From Mogibacterium timidum ATCC 33093 (GTDB taxonomy: Bacteria; Bacillota; Clostridia; Peptostreptococcales; Anaerovoracaceae), in the NCBI RefSeq assembly GCF_000525775.1, contig NZ_JALU01000004.1, positions 1-64,000 of the forward strand: a DNA stretch of 64,000 bases. Reading direction: 5' to 3'. The notes under the pieces are model-generated. The model saw nothing but the letters and a program-made list of their open reading frames with translations, ran no database searches and was not told the DNA's origin. Position numbers and translations under genes: made by a program. Of this stretch, positions 19,306 to 29,177 are shown in pieces. Numbering within the stretch: the first letter of the stretch is position 1; every line of letters begins with the position of its first letter.

Positions 19306-19343
19306 TAAAGGAGCAGGCTGTAAGATGACCTGCCCCTTTTTTT
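19306..19343 (+). terminator. Rho-independent terminator
   Basis: AAAGGAGCAGG pairs with CCTGCCCCTTT (one mismatch), followed by seven T residues. It ends the hypothetical gene. The rest of 19181-19494 shows nothing else. Confidence 0.7.
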
Positions 19344-19494
19344 GCTATTTATTCTATCAAGATCAAGAGTCTCTCCGGACATTTTGCAGTAAGAATGGCG
19401 GTAAGAATGGGCGCATCATGTTGCTTTAAATATCTATAGTAAGTAAGGAATCGTTGAGAATGTATATGCATACATCAAGATTGCACCTTCCGGC

Positions 19495-22400
19495 TTACGA
19501 GATCCGCTCACTCCTGAGCTCCACAACTTCATCGGCAATGGACATTGTCGACGGCCTATGTGAGACGATCACAACTGTCTTGTTCGCTCGGCTTTCGGCA
19601 ATAGATTTGAGTATCAGTGCTTCGTTGAGCGCATCCAGATTGCTAGTCGGTTCATCAAGCAGCATAAGCGGAGCATCGTGTAGGAATGCTCTCGCCAGCC
19701 CGATGCGTTGCTTCTCACCGCCGGACAGGGTGTCACCGAGTTCGCCGGCCTTAGTTCTATAGCCCTGTGGCAGCGTCATGATGAAGTCGTGGATTCCGGC
19801 CTTCTTGGCTGCGGTTTCTATCTCGTCCTGAGTGGCACTTAACTTGCCGATAGAGATATTCGTAGCCAGAGTATCGTGGAAGATGACTGTATCCTGCGTC
19901 AGGTAGCTCTCTGCAGTCCTGAGATCGTTTGTGTTGACGCTTCGGATATTTCTCCCGTTTATAACTACGCGTCCCGACTGCACATCCCAGAAACGCATTA
20001 TCAATTTGAGCAGAGTCGACTTGCCGATTCCGCTTGCACCACCGATGCCGGTTACACTGTTAGGTGCGATTTTCAGCGAGATTCTTTCCAGCACGACAGT
20101 CTTACCGTATGCGAAGGTCACATCCTCTACGGCTGCGTCCTCGTACACCATAGATTCGCAACCGGAGACTTCTTCGACCTCCGGTATTTCTTCCAGCAGT
20201 GACAGAACTCTGTCTCCGCATGCCAGAGTCTGGTTCAGATTGTTTGATAGTGATGACAGTGCTACGACCGGTCCGAACGAAGCCATCATGGCAAGCGTGC
20301 AAAGTATCATTTCGGTGCGAGTCGCACTTCCGGAATTGCTGAAATTCATCATCATGAGCAGCATCGTCCAAGAGAATGCTTGAATCATCAGATTAGTGAA
20401 CCCGCGTTGTGATCCCTCGTATTTGCTGAGCATCAATTGCAATCTTGAAAGGTGTCCGGAACGCTGATTCATCTCGCTGAGGCGGACAGCTCCCATACCG
20501 TACTGAATAGTCTCATCCAGTCCGTAGAGATTACCGAGTGCAAAATCGTTCAAAAGTCCCATCTCGCTCCTGTACGTTGCTCCGCTGTGTCCGCTTCGTC
20601 TGCCGTTCCAGATCGGGATAAACACACCTATTGTCAGATAGGAGATGAGCGCAACCAGTCCTGCGGCCAAGTTCAGCCTGCAGATAAATATAATCATAAA
20701 CAGCGAAGTAATGAAGGCGATGAAAATAGGGGAGATAGTGTGTGCGAAGAATACCTCGAGCAGTTCGATGTCCGAGGTGATGATTTGCAGGAGATCTCCC
20801 TTGTCACGTCCCTCGAGCTTGGCAGGGCAAAGGCGTCTCAGAGCTGCAAAGGTCTGATGCCTGATCAGTGCCAGTATCCGAAACGCTATGTAGTGGTTGC
20901 AGTACTGCTCACCGTAGTGCAGGATGCCGCGTAGCAGTGCAATTGTCATCAGGCAGATTAGCAGTGTGCGTGGAATTCCCGTGGATAGCGCATAGCCTGC
21001 GATTACGGTCAGGAATATCGCGCAGAGGAAGCCAAGCACCCCCAGCGTTATACCAAGAAGCATGACGCCTCGCAGAGGGCGGATGAGGCCGATGAGTTCA
21101 GACATTATCCGGAAGCCGCTTCTTCTAGGAGCAAGCACCTTGGAGATGTGTGCGGTTCCGTCTGTAGGTTCATTGAGAGTCCCTGTATTCATATGCTTAA
21201 AGCGCTTATCGTCCGGATTATTGCCGTTGTACAGACCGGTATAGTTGTCGCCGTTATTGTAAGCTTTCGGTTCAGTTAGCGAGTCGCTTCGCTTGCTGCT
21301 TCCGGATCCGCTGCTTACATAAGATTCAAGTGCTGCCTGTTCGCTATATAGCTTGGCATATGGACCTCTATTACCCAGCAGCTCGCGATGCGTGCCTGAT
21401 TCAACGATACGGCCATGCTCGAGCATGTAAATCTTGTCGCTGGTTGTGATATTTGCGAGCCTGTGCGAAATCATCAGGACAGACTTGGTGTGAACCAACT
21501 CGTGAATGACATCGAGTATCATCTGTTCGCTCTCGGCATCAATGTTAGATGTGGCTTCGTCAAATATATAGACAGGCGTGTCGTGCAGTAGTGCCCGTGC
21601 AAGCGCCAGTCGCTGGCGCTGCCCGCCGGAGAGGTTAGCGCCGTCAGCAGCTAACTCGGTGTCCAGCCCATTTTCTGATTCTATGAAATCCAGCAGGTTG
21701 ACCTGACGCAGTGCACGAAGCATATCTACGTCGGAGGCGTCGCTGTTGCCCTCAAGCAGGTGTTCTCGTACAGTGCCTTTAAAAATCCAGCTGTGGGTAC
21801 CGATATATGTGATATGCTCCATCAGTGTTGCCTCGCATAGCTCCTGTAAATCTATTCCGTTCACAGCAACGCTGCCGGAATACCTTCTGTGTCTGCCCAT
21901 GAGGATGGATGCGATGGTGGATTTGCCGGAGCCGGAGACGCCAACTATGGACACAAATGAACCGGATGGAATATCAAGACTGATATCCTCAAGAACCGTG
22001 CGGTCATCTGTATATCCAAACCCCAGATCCTTGACGGAGATATGCAGTGGCCCGTTTGCGAGCGTTTGCCCGTCGGAGTCCGGCTCAGGGAGATCGAGAA
22101 ATGCAAATATTCTGTCGCTCGCCTTGATGCCGTTCATACCGATATGAAAGAAGCTGCCGAGAAGCCTCATAGGCAGGAAGAATTCAGCGGCTAACAATAT
22201 AGTGAGAAACATGCCGGTAAGAGAAATCGCACCGACTCTGTATTGAAGAAGGGCAGTGATGATGCCGACAGCTGCACCGCCGTATGCGACCAGATCCATG
22301 ATAACAGTGCTGTTGAGCTGCATAGAGAGAACCTTCATGGTGACACGTCGGAACTGTTCAGCCTCACGATCCATGTCGTCAGCAGCTGCCTGGTCGGCCT

Positions 22401-23022
22401 GATATATCTTAAGAGTAGTCATGCCGGAGAGGCGTTCAAGGAAATGGTCTCCGAGCCCGTAATATATTTCAAAATAGTGCCCGAGTATCCGTTTAGCTAC
22501 CGACATGACTAGTCCCATAACTACTGGAATAAGTGGAACAATAGCCAGTAAAATTATTGCAGCGCGCATATTGAAGCTGATGATGGCGCAGAACAGAGTT
22601 AGAGGAGCGAGCACCGAGTAGAACAGTTGGCTGAGGTAACGACCGAAATACGTTTCGAGCTGCTCGACCCCTTCCCCCTGCATTTGTACAACCTCGGCGG
22701 TGCTGATCTGTTCGCGGTATGACGCTCCCAGACGAATCATCTTCTCGTAAATCCTAGTCCGCAGCACCCGTTTGATGCCTGATGATGCGAGAAAGCTGAC
22801 TTTTGTATACTTGATATCGCAGATATAGCGAATAGCTATACAGATTGGAACTGCGATTAACAATCTGAAATCAGAGTCGACGTGAAAGCTGCCGGCGAGA
22901 ATGCGGGCAGCGATATAAGATAGAACGATTTGAGCCAGCAGTGAAATCCACTGCCATAGCACTTGCATGGCGATGAAACGCTTTGCTCCTTGCAGCAGTG
23001 ATAGCAAACGAGTTTTAATCAT
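19495..23022 (-). CDS. cydDC: Fused CydD-CydC-type thiol reductant ABC exporter
   Basis: One polypeptide of about 1,175 aa carries two complete half-transporters, each with a six-helix membrane domain and an ATPase. The first ATPase has GVSGSGKST, LSGGQRQRLALARA and IFDEATSNID. The second has GASGIGKST, LSGGEKQRIGLARA and LLDEPTSNLD. Both sites look catalytically complete. CydDC proteins move cysteine/glutathione-type thiols to keep the outer redox balance and support cytochrome assembly; the first membrane domain (YREQISTAEVVQMQGEGVEQLE) fits CydD. Fused versions occur in some bacteria. No cydAB lies nearby. ATG 23022 is used; TTG 23040 is also open, and neither has a good ribosome site. Confidence 0.85.
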   Translation of the reverse strand: MIKTRLLSLLQGAKRFIAMQVLWQWISLLAQIVLSYIAARILAGSFHVDSDFRLLIAVPICIAIRYICDIKYTKVSFLASSGIKRVLRTRIYEKMIRLGASYREQISTAEVVQMQGEGVEQLETYFGRYLSQLFYSVLAPLTLFCAIISFNMRAAIILLAIVPLIPVVMGLVMSVAKRILGHYFEIYYGLGDHFLERLSGMTTLKIYQADQAAADDMDREAEQFRRVTMKVLSMQLNSTVIMDLVAYGGAAVGIITALLQYRVGAISLTGMFLTILLAAEFFLPMRLLGSFFHIGMNGIKASDRIFAFLDLPEPDSDGQTLANGPLHISVKDLGFGYTDDRTVLEDISLDIPSGSFVSIVGVSGSGKSTIASILMGRHRRYSGSVAVNGIDLQELCEATLMEHITYIGTHSWIFKGTVREHLLEGNSDASDVDMLRALRQVNLLDFIESENGLDTELAADGANLSGGQRQRLALARALLHDTPVYIFDEATSNIDAESEQMILDVIHELVHTKSVLMISHRLANITTSDKIYMLEHGRIVESGTHRELLGNRGPYAKLYSEQAALESYVSSGSGSSKRSDSLTEPKAYNNGDNYTGLYNGNNPDDKRFKHMNTGTLNEPTDGTAHISKVLAPRRSGFRIMSELIGLIRPLRGVMLLGITLGVLGFLCAIFLTVIAGYALSTGIPRTLLICLMTIALLRGILHYGEQYCNHYIAFRILALIRHQTFAALRRLCPAKLEGRDKGDLLQIITSDIELLEVFFAHTISPIFIAFITSLFMIIFICRLNLAAGLVALISYLTIGVFIPIWNGRRSGHSGATYRSEMGLLNDFALGNLYGLDETIQYGMGAVRLSEMNQRSGHLSRLQLMLSKYEGSQRGFTNLMIQAFSWTMLLMMMNFSNSGSATRTEMILCTLAMMASFGPVVALSSLSNNLNQTLACGDRVLSLLEEIPEVEEVSGCESMVYEDAAVEDVTFAYGKTVVLERISLKIAPNSVTGIGGASGIGKSTLLKLIMRFWDVQSGRVVINGRNIRSVNTNDLRTAESYLTQDTVIFHDTLATNISIGKLSATQDEIETAAKKAGIHDFIMTLPQGYRTKAGELGDTLSGGEKQRIGLARAFLHDAPLMLLDEPTSNLDALNEALILKSIAESRANKTVVIVSHRPSTMSIADEVVELRSERIS

Positions 23023-23033
23023 ATAACACGTAT

Positions 23034-23063
23034 AATCCAATCATCGAGAATGGTGATTGGATT
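23034..23063 (-). promoter_or_regulatory. Perfect inverted repeat at the cydDC start
   Basis: AATCCAATCA and TGATTGGATT are exact 10-bp arms around a 10-base centre. On the cydDC mRNA this falls between the only good ribosome-site-like sequence (GAGAAAGGAAC) and the ATG, covering the alternative TTG start. It could be an operator or an RNA hairpin that controls translation. Confidence 0.5.
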
Positions 23064-23400
23064 TGTTCCTTTCTCCCGGATTCTTCCGAGGCATTCAACT
23101 CCATCTCTGATATATTCTTGTTATGCGCTGTGGTTCTGTATCTATATCACTACAGCTTCGACAAGCATGAGGTGACTCACCTCTAAATATCAGCACAAAT
23201 TGGTCACATTTCCCAATCCTCGGATATCGTACGTCATGTGTGACCTTGCTTAATAAATATAGCAGATATAAATTATATACCTATATTTTTTACCATAAGA
23301 GGATTGTACATTAAATTCGTCTAACTCAAGAGCTTCACTTCACGATATTACAATATAGTACTTCCCAGACATAATATAAACTTTACCAAAAAAGTAAAAT
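23064..23400. other. Divergent intergenic stretch without a gene
   Basis: AT-rich spacer between cydDC and the flavoprotein operon. No gene or recognisable RNA is seen; it presumably carries the cydDC promoter. Confidence 0.4.
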
Positions 23401-23416
23401 ATTACTTCAAAAGTCA

Positions 23417-23473
23417 TTGCACATCTACAAAGAATCCCGTACAATAATATGCAGTTAGTTTGAATAAACTAAC
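23417..23473 (+). promoter_or_regulatory. Promoter and palindromic operator of the flavoprotein operon
   Basis: TTGCAC (23417-23422) and TACAAT (23440-23445) are spaced by exactly 17 bases. Nine bases later lies a perfect palindrome GTTAGTTT-GAAT-AAACTAAC (23454-23473), around the expected transcription start, where a repressor would block initiation. The regulator is not identifiable from this site. A 75-base leader separates it from the gene. Confidence 0.6.
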
Positions 23474-23548
23474 TTTTGTAAAATCTCTCTAACTTACATA
23501 AAATTTATTTTAACACACTAATTTAAGGATATTGAAGGAGAAGGAGAA

Positions 23549-26500
23549 ATGATGAAAACATCCGGTATTAAGGGAGTTCTTGCTTTCATTGTCGCGGCGG
23601 CTGTGACAGCAGCCATGGCGTACTCGGCCGCACAGGTCATAGATAAGCATAACTCCATTGCCAAGCAGCAGGCCAAAGAAGCTCAAGCTATAGGCTCTGA
23701 AGTTTCCACAGAAGACCTTAAAGATGGAGAATACGAGGGTACTGCAACCGGTTACGGCGGACCCCTTACTGTCCGCATCACCATCAAGGATGGAAAGCTG
23801 ACAGATATTAAAGTTGTATCTCACACAGAAACGCCAGAGTATTTTAGTAGAGCATCTGCTGTTATAGGCAAAATTTTACGCAGTGGTAATGTTAATGTCG
23901 ACTCTGTGTCTGGTGCGACAATTTCATCAAATGCAATCAAGAAGGCGGTTGCTGATGCTCTGCGCAAGGCTGGATCGAAGCAGCAGGCTAAGGTAACGCC
24001 AGTCAAGAAAGACTCTAGATCCGCTAAGGGAAGAAAAGGTAATGTAGCAGGAACTTTTGCAATCGGAAGTGCTAACCTAAAAGATGGTGTATATATTGGA
24101 TCAGGTCAGGGTTTCAATGGACCAATTAGAGTTCGTGTAACTGTTTCTGGTGGTAATATTACCAATGTCGAGATACTTTCACACAGTGACGATGCACCCT
24201 TCTTTAATCGTGCAAAGGCTGTTATAGGTAGACTGCTAGGACGTCCAGGCAAGAGTGTAGACACAGTCTCTGGAGCTACATATTCCAGCCGTGGAATCAT
24301 CGATGCGGTGAGAAATGCACTTGCAGGTGCTGGCAAGACTAACGTCACCAATACTAGCAAGCCTAGCACAGGTGACAAAAAGCCAAACACAGATGATACA
24401 AACCCATCGGTTAACCCTGAGACGGGAGAGCCAAAATACGTTGATGCAGCTCTTCGTAAGCACTATCCGGGAGATAAACTCAAGGATGGAGAATACACTG
24501 GAATTGGTATCGGATACCTTAATCCGGGCGGAATTAAGACTTATATTACGGTAAAGAATGGCGAGATATCGAATCTAAGGGTCGGCGTAGGTGACGATTA
24601 TCGCGATGACATGGGACCATTTAGAAGCCAGGCAGAGAACGTGATACCGTTCCTGCAGGGCAAGGAGGGTCGCTGGAACATCGCTAAGATGGGATTATAT
24701 CGTGAGTATTTCGAAGCGATAAGGAAAAGCAGTAATCCTAAGGCTAAGGTCAAGGATCTCCTTGGCGATAAGTATGTCGATATGCTGAGCGGTCTATCAG
24801 GAAATAACACTGTATCTGATATAGCTCTCATGTCACGTACTGTAAAGGCTTATATGAACGACCGCTATGAGGGCAAGAAGATGTTCGATAGCGTGAGCGG
24901 AGCTACGATAAGTGCGAGCGGAATTTCGGCGGCGACAAAGGAAGCTACGAATAAGTCGGCTAGCGATTATAAGACTAACTCTGATGTAAAGGATATTTCA
25001 ATTATTGAGCCAAAGACTAAGACAGTAGAAGTTAATAGGGGTGATTCTGTTGACTTCTCGGAACTTAAGGTTAAGATTGTTAAGAAAGATGGCTCTGTTA
25101 GGGAAGCAGAGTGGAAAGATTTTGCAGCCAATGGACTCAGCATCACAGATGAGGATGGCAAAGCTATTGAAAATGGAAACGACCTAAAATCTTATGGTGA
25201 TAAGAAAATAATAAAGGCAAAGGTTATTCACAAGCAGTCGCTCTCGTACGACAACTTTAGAATCCTCGTTGGACGTTACAGCAAGGATTACATCGTTGGA
25301 CTTGAATACAGTAAGGATGGTTCGAAGTGGTACAAGGTGAAGAATATTAAAAAGGATCCTACTGATAACCGTAAAATTGATAACCAACAGGTCGTTGATG
25401 CGCCTTTATCATTCGAATTTGAAACAGTTAAGCTTCGTGTTGTTTCAAAGAGTGGTCATCGCTATGAGTATACACCAGATAAGAAACCTGTAAATAAGAA
25501 GGTAAAATATACCCTTAATAAAGATGAGAACCCTAATACACCTAAGATAATCCATGTAGAATTTCAGTTGTCAGGTACAGAAGCGGATAAAGAGATTGTT
25601 GATGATAATGGTAGTGGCGGAGGTGGCGGTGAAGAACCAGCACTTCCAGAGGTAGAGGTTGACAGCAAGATAATCGAGACATCACTTGATGAGCCAGGTA
25701 GACCAAAGTGGACTGAGCGTATGCCTATTAAGCCTGCGACGGTTAAGAGTCTGGACAAGGACGCAGAGATGCAGACAACCATCGAGGGACTGCCTAAGGG
25801 ACTAAGCTTTGATGGCACAAACATCACAGGAACACCGGTCGTTGATGATGACAACTGGGACGGTGACGGTGGTATGTTCAGAACTGTAACCTTGAAGTTC
25901 AAGGCCAAGAAGAATGGTAAGCTACTAGTTAGAAAGTACAAATACTGGGTTTATAGAGATAAAGACCACGATGGAATAGCAGATGATGATGAAGACGGCG
26001 GTACAGCATTTACGCCTCAGAGAATTAACACAAAGCCAATTGAAGTAGATGGCAAAGCACCAACTCTAGAGGACTACAAGGCTAAGTTCAGCAACATTCC
26101 TACAGATGGCTCTGTAAAGGTAAAGCTCGTACAGAAGCCAGACCTTTCAAAGGTTGGTATACCAAGAGCAGTACTAGAGTTCTCAGTAGATGGCATCGAC
26201 AAGAAGAGCAAAGCAATCGTAATGGTTAATGTCAAGAATCCAGTAGAGGATATTGTAGAGGTAGATAGTAAGGTAATCGAGACAGTTCTCGATGAGCCAG
26301 GTAGACCAAAGTGGACTGAGCGTATGCCTATTAAGCCTGCGACGGTTAAGAGTCTGGACAAGGATGCTCAGATGGAGACAACAATCGAGGGACTCCCTAA
26401 GGGATTAAGCTTCGATGGCACAAACATCACTGGTACACCGGTAGTTGACGATGACAACTGGGACGGCGATGATGGTATGTTTAAAACTGTAACCATGAAG

Positions 26501-27049
26501 TTCAAGGCTAAGAAAAACGGCAAGACTCTAGTAAGAAAGTACAAGTACTGGATCTACAGAGATAAGGATCACGACGGAATTGCGGACGATGACGAGGATG
26601 GTGGCGTAGCATTTACACCTCAGAGAGTGAATGCACAGCCAATCGAAGTGGATGGCAAGGAGCCAACTCTCGATGACTACAAGGCTAAGTTCACCAATAT
26701 TCCAAATGATGGTTCTGTAAAGGTGACTCTAGTTCAGAAGCCTGACCTTTCAAAGAAGGGTATGACTAAGGCAGTGCTCGAGTTCTCCGTAGACGGAATC
26801 GACAAGAAGAGCAAGGCGATCGTAATGGTAAATGTGAAGACTCCTGTGGCAAGTGCAACAACTGCAGCTGTTACAAACAGTACAGCTAGCACAAGAAGCG
26901 CCGCAGTAGCTGCAATCTCGATGCCTGCAAGCGTAGAGCATTCAGAGAGCGGTAAGGTTAATAAGAAAGAAGGCGTACAGAAGCCGGCTGAGGGCAACGA
27001 AACTGCAGAAAACTCAACTGGAGCTGAGACGGAAAGGACGGTATCGTGA
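23549..27049 (+). CDS. Secreted multi-FMN surface protein with tandem C-terminal repeats
   Basis: This is a 1,166-aa extracytoplasmic protein. A signal/anchor segment (GVLAFIVAAAVTAAMAYS) is followed by three FMN_bind domains. Each ends in the ApbE flavinylation signature D-x-x-S-G-A-T: DSVSGAT at 118-124, DTVSGAT at 238-244 and DSVSGAT at 447-453. A lysine-rich linker region and a GSGGGGG spacer lead into two near-identical 201-aa repeats, each with a putative-Ig-like segment (GLPKGLSFDGTNITGTP) and a calcium-loop-like DKDHDGIADDDED. The tail is Ala/Ser/Thr-rich with no LPXTG. It overlaps a haem-type membrane protein by four bases, so it probably carries electrons outside the membrane. The covalent FMN is inferred from the motif; no ApbE gene is in the window. 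Confidence 0.88.
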   Translation: MMKTSGIKGVLAFIVAAAVTAAMAYSAAQVIDKHNSIAKQQAKEAQAIGSEVSTEDLKDGEYEGTATGYGGPLTVRITIKDGKLTDIKVVSHTETPEYFSRASAVIGKILRSGNVNVDSVSGATISSNAIKKAVADALRKAGSKQQAKVTPVKKDSRSAKGRKGNVAGTFAIGSANLKDGVYIGSGQGFNGPIRVRVTVSGGNITNVEILSHSDDAPFFNRAKAVIGRLLGRPGKSVDTVSGATYSSRGIIDAVRNALAGAGKTNVTNTSKPSTGDKKPNTDDTNPSVNPETGEPKYVDAALRKHYPGDKLKDGEYTGIGIGYLNPGGIKTYITVKNGEISNLRVGVGDDYRDDMGPFRSQAENVIPFLQGKEGRWNIAKMGLYREYFEAIRKSSNPKAKVKDLLGDKYVDMLSGLSGNNTVSDIALMSRTVKAYMNDRYEGKKMFDSVSGATISASGISAATKEATNKSASDYKTNSDVKDISIIEPKTKTVEVNRGDSVDFSELKVKIVKKDGSVREAEWKDFAANGLSITDEDGKAIENGNDLKSYGDKKIIKAKVIHKQSLSYDNFRILVGRYSKDYIVGLEYSKDGSKWYKVKNIKKDPTDNRKIDNQQVVDAPLSFEFETVKLRVVSKSGHRYEYTPDKKPVNKKVKYTLNKDENPNTPKIIHVEFQLSGTEADKEIVDDNGSGGGGGEEPALPEVEVDSKIIETSLDEPGRPKWTERMPIKPATVKSLDKDAEMQTTIEGLPKGLSFDGTNITGTPVVDDDNWDGDGGMFRTVTLKFKAKKNGKLLVRKYKYWVYRDKDHDGIADDDEDGGTAFTPQRINTKPIEVDGKAPTLEDYKAKFSNIPTDGSVKVKLVQKPDLSKVGIPRAVLEFSVDGIDKKSKAIVMVNVKNPVEDIVEVDSKVIETVLDEPGRPKWTERMPIKPATVKSLDKDAQMETTIEGLPKGLSFDGTNITGTPVVDDDNWDGDDGMFKTVTMKFKAKKNGKTLVRKYKYWIYRDKDHDGIADDDEDGGVAFTPQRVNAQPIEVDGKEPTLDDYKAKFTNIPNDGSVKVTLVQKPDLSKKGMTKAVLEFSVDGIDKKSKAIVMVNVKTPVASATTAAVTNSTASTRSAAVAAISMPASVEHSESGKVNKKEGVQKPAEGNETAENSTGAETERTVS
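25652..26854 (+). repeat. Two 603-bp in-frame coding repeats
   Basis: The segments starting at 25652 (VEVDSKIIETSLDEPGRPK) and 26255 (VEVDSKVIETVLDEPGRPK) encode almost the same 201 residues. Parts are also nearly identical at DNA level, which points to recent duplication or ongoing homogenisation. Such repeats usually vary in copy number in surface proteins. Confidence 0.9.
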
Positions 27050-27738
27050 ACTTAATAATTGGAATCGCAGTAACTGTCATATTTTATATCTTGACAGCAG
27101 ATGCAATTAAGAAACACCCAGGGGCTTTTTATCTGGGCATATACATATGGTGTGGAGCGGTTGTGCTGTACTTCAATATGGGGTACGACAAGAGTTTCCC
27201 AACGTGGTTTAACGAATATTTCATGAATATATTTTCGAGAGGAATATTCTCGACAGCGACATTCATGGTTGTCATGTTCCTCGGAACCATCACCAAGCAC
27301 AACAAGCTCTCGCGCAAGCTGATGGGCGTTCGTGGTGAAATCTCTATCATGGGTAGCTTGATCGTGTTGAGCCACAACGTGGTGTTCGGTGTGCAGTATT
27401 TCCCGATGTTGTTCACAAATCCAAAGGCAATGCCTACCAGACAGATGATAGCTTCGATTATCACTTTGTGCCTTCTGGCGATGCTGATTCCGCTCTTTAT
27501 CACCTCATTCAAGTCGGTTCGCCGTAGAATGAGCGGTAAGACGTGGAAGAATGTTCAACGCCTTGCATATCCATTCTTTATTGGTATATATGTGCACGTA
27601 ATGGTGCTGTACTCGGCAGATGTGAGGTCACACCTCACCGGCATAATAGTTTACACGGCTATATACGGCAGCTATGTAGTACTGAGGCTACGTAAGGCAG
27701 TACTCAAGGCTCGTAAGACGCGCATGGCGACAGTGTAG
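27046..27738 (+). CDS. Ferric-reductase-like haem membrane protein
   Basis: This 230-aa integral membrane protein has about six helices. Paired histidines on adjacent segments (IVLSHNVVFGVQYF and FFIGIYVHVMVLYS) fit the haem ligands of the ferric reductase/MsrQ-like superfamily. It starts with GTG inside the last codons of the flavoprotein gene, with GGAAAGGA upstream, so the two are translationally coupled. It is the natural electron donor for the extracytoplasmic FMN domains, passing electrons across the membrane. The natural acceptor (iron, quinone or other) cannot be told. Confidence 0.8.
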   Translation: MNLIIGIAVTVIFYILTADAIKKHPGAFYLGIYIWCGAVVLYFNMGYDKSFPTWFNEYFMNIFSRGIFSTATFMVVMFLGTITKHNKLSRKLMGVRGEISIMGSLIVLSHNVVFGVQYFPMLFTNPKAMPTRQMIASIITLCLLAMLIPLFITSFKSVRRRMSGKTWKNVQRLAYPFFIGIYVHVMVLYSADVRSHLTGIIVYTAIYGSYVVLRLRKAVLKARKTRMATV

Positions 27739-27843
27739 GACAGTGGAGCGTGAAGTTTTAGAATAAACCGAACAACGTAACCCGGTTGATGGTTGATGAA
27801 CCAACAAATTAAACTCAATGCAGAGAATCATATATCCATAATA

Positions 27844-27881
27844 AAACAGGTCGGAAGCTTAACAGAGTATCCGACCTGTTT
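27844..27881. terminator. Bidirectional terminator
   Basis: AAACAGGTCGGA and TCCGACCTGTTT form a perfect 12-bp stem with a 14-base loop between two convergent genes. The A/T flanks allow it to act on both strands. Confidence 0.7.
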
Positions 27882-27968
27882 ATGTTTAGTTAAAAGGTTA
27901 GGCTTATAGGACAACGTGTTGGTTGTTAATCTCGGTAAATTTATGTGATGCGCATTATATTTACCGTA

Positions 27969-28994
27969 TTAATACTGGAAGCTTGGCACGATTTTCTTAA
28001 TCGTTGGGATGATTCCGATGCCGTCAGGTGTCTGACCGGGCAGCTGCCAGAAATCATGTGCACAGTAAACGTTACCCTCGATAATTGCCGGTCCATTAGG
28101 AGTTACAGCAACATCCCAGCCAACGTATCTAATCTGTGGCACTTCGAGTGAAGCTTTGAGAATCATTTCCTTGGCTTCCTTAAACAGCGGAGTTTTGAAG
28201 CCGACGAGCTTCTCGTGTGAGTTAGGGTGCTCAGTGTAAAGTCCTTCGGCCTTGGTGTCACCGGAGTGTGCAGGGAAGAGGAATTCACCTGTTTCCAGAT
28301 CAACAGGGCCGTGAACGCCGTAGTTATCTACAACTCTGCCGTTGATTCCAAATTTTTGAACTGCGTATATCAGGTTAGGCTGTCCATCATCTCCAATCAT
28401 GGTAATCATACGCATTGTGTTGGCGCTGCCCGAATACACCTTGTTGAGGGCAGGGTGATTTTCGATCACACCTTCGAGAGTGCCAAAGCCTTTCTCATTG
28501 ATGTACTTATAGAACTCCTCGAAGTTCGCGAAATCAGAAGTAACCAGTCTTTCACAGCCGATACCGCACTCGAGATCCTTCATCTTGCAGAAAACCTTGT
28601 CCTTACTGTTGAAGTAAGTCTCGACCTCATCTTTAGTGGCTGTCTCCAGCTCTATAAAATCACGGCCGATATAATCCTTGAACTTCTCGTTGAATTCATC
28701 CTTGTTGTCGAAGAAATGAGCATAAGCCGGGTCATTGAGCTGTGACACGAGCTTCTTGCTCCTGAATCTCGTCAGATACGTATCGCGCTGTGCGTCCGTC
28801 TTGTCCCAAAACTGGAAGATGACGTAATCGTAATAACCGGCGTCAAATTTTCTCATACAGTGAATGATTTCAGTTGCGCAGCCGAGCTTGCTCTTGCCCG
28901 AGATGCGGTGCGCCTCGTTGACGCAGTCGATGAATTTCTTGAAGCTCGCTTTCTTTAGTACTCTCAGCCCGTATTGAAGCTTGTTTTCTCCCAT
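27969..28994 (-). CDS. Sugar-transfer-associated ATP-grasp family protein
   Basis: This 341-aa protein resembles the ATP-grasp proteins found with polysaccharide and sugar-transfer genes. Visible parts are the acidic metal-binding end (YVGWDVAVTPNGPAIIEGN) and the lid region (YSGSANTMRMITMIGDDG). It presumably ligates a carboxylate to an amine or hydroxyl using ATP; the substrate is unknown. ATG 28994 is chosen because GAGGA lies five bases upstream, while the earlier in-frame ATG at 29006 overlaps that ribosome site. No glycan genes lie close by. Confidence 0.75.
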   Translation of the reverse strand: MGENKLQYGLRVLKKASFKKFIDCVNEAHRISGKSKLGCATEIIHCMRKFDAGYYDYVIFQFWDKTDAQRDTYLTRFRSKKLVSQLNDPAYAHFFDNKDEFNEKFKDYIGRDFIELETATKDEVETYFNSKDKVFCKMKDLECGIGCERLVTSDFANFEEFYKYINEKGFGTLEGVIENHPALNKVYSGSANTMRMITMIGDDGQPNLIYAVQKFGINGRVVDNYGVHGPVDLETGEFLFPAHSGDTKAEGLYTEHPNSHEKLVGFKTPLFKEAKEMILKASLEVPQIRYVGWDVAVTPNGPAIIEGNVYCAHDFWQLPGQTPDGIGIIPTIKKIVPSFQY

Positions 28995-29177
28995 ACAAAT
29001 CCTCATTTCGTAAATTATATATTTTGTTGCCTATCTGATTATTCTAAATCAAATAAACGACATAATTCAACCGTTTATTACACTTTTCCGATATTAAGAG
29101 GTAGAGCCTCCGACACATATCTATGATATGATAGGTGGAGATGAATCCGGGATAGCGGGGATAGGAGGTGCATGAGA

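Noticed and set aside
25564-26997. Antisense open frames opposite the flavoprotein repeats
   Set aside because: They mirror the two coding repeats, are low in complexity and lack ribosome sites.
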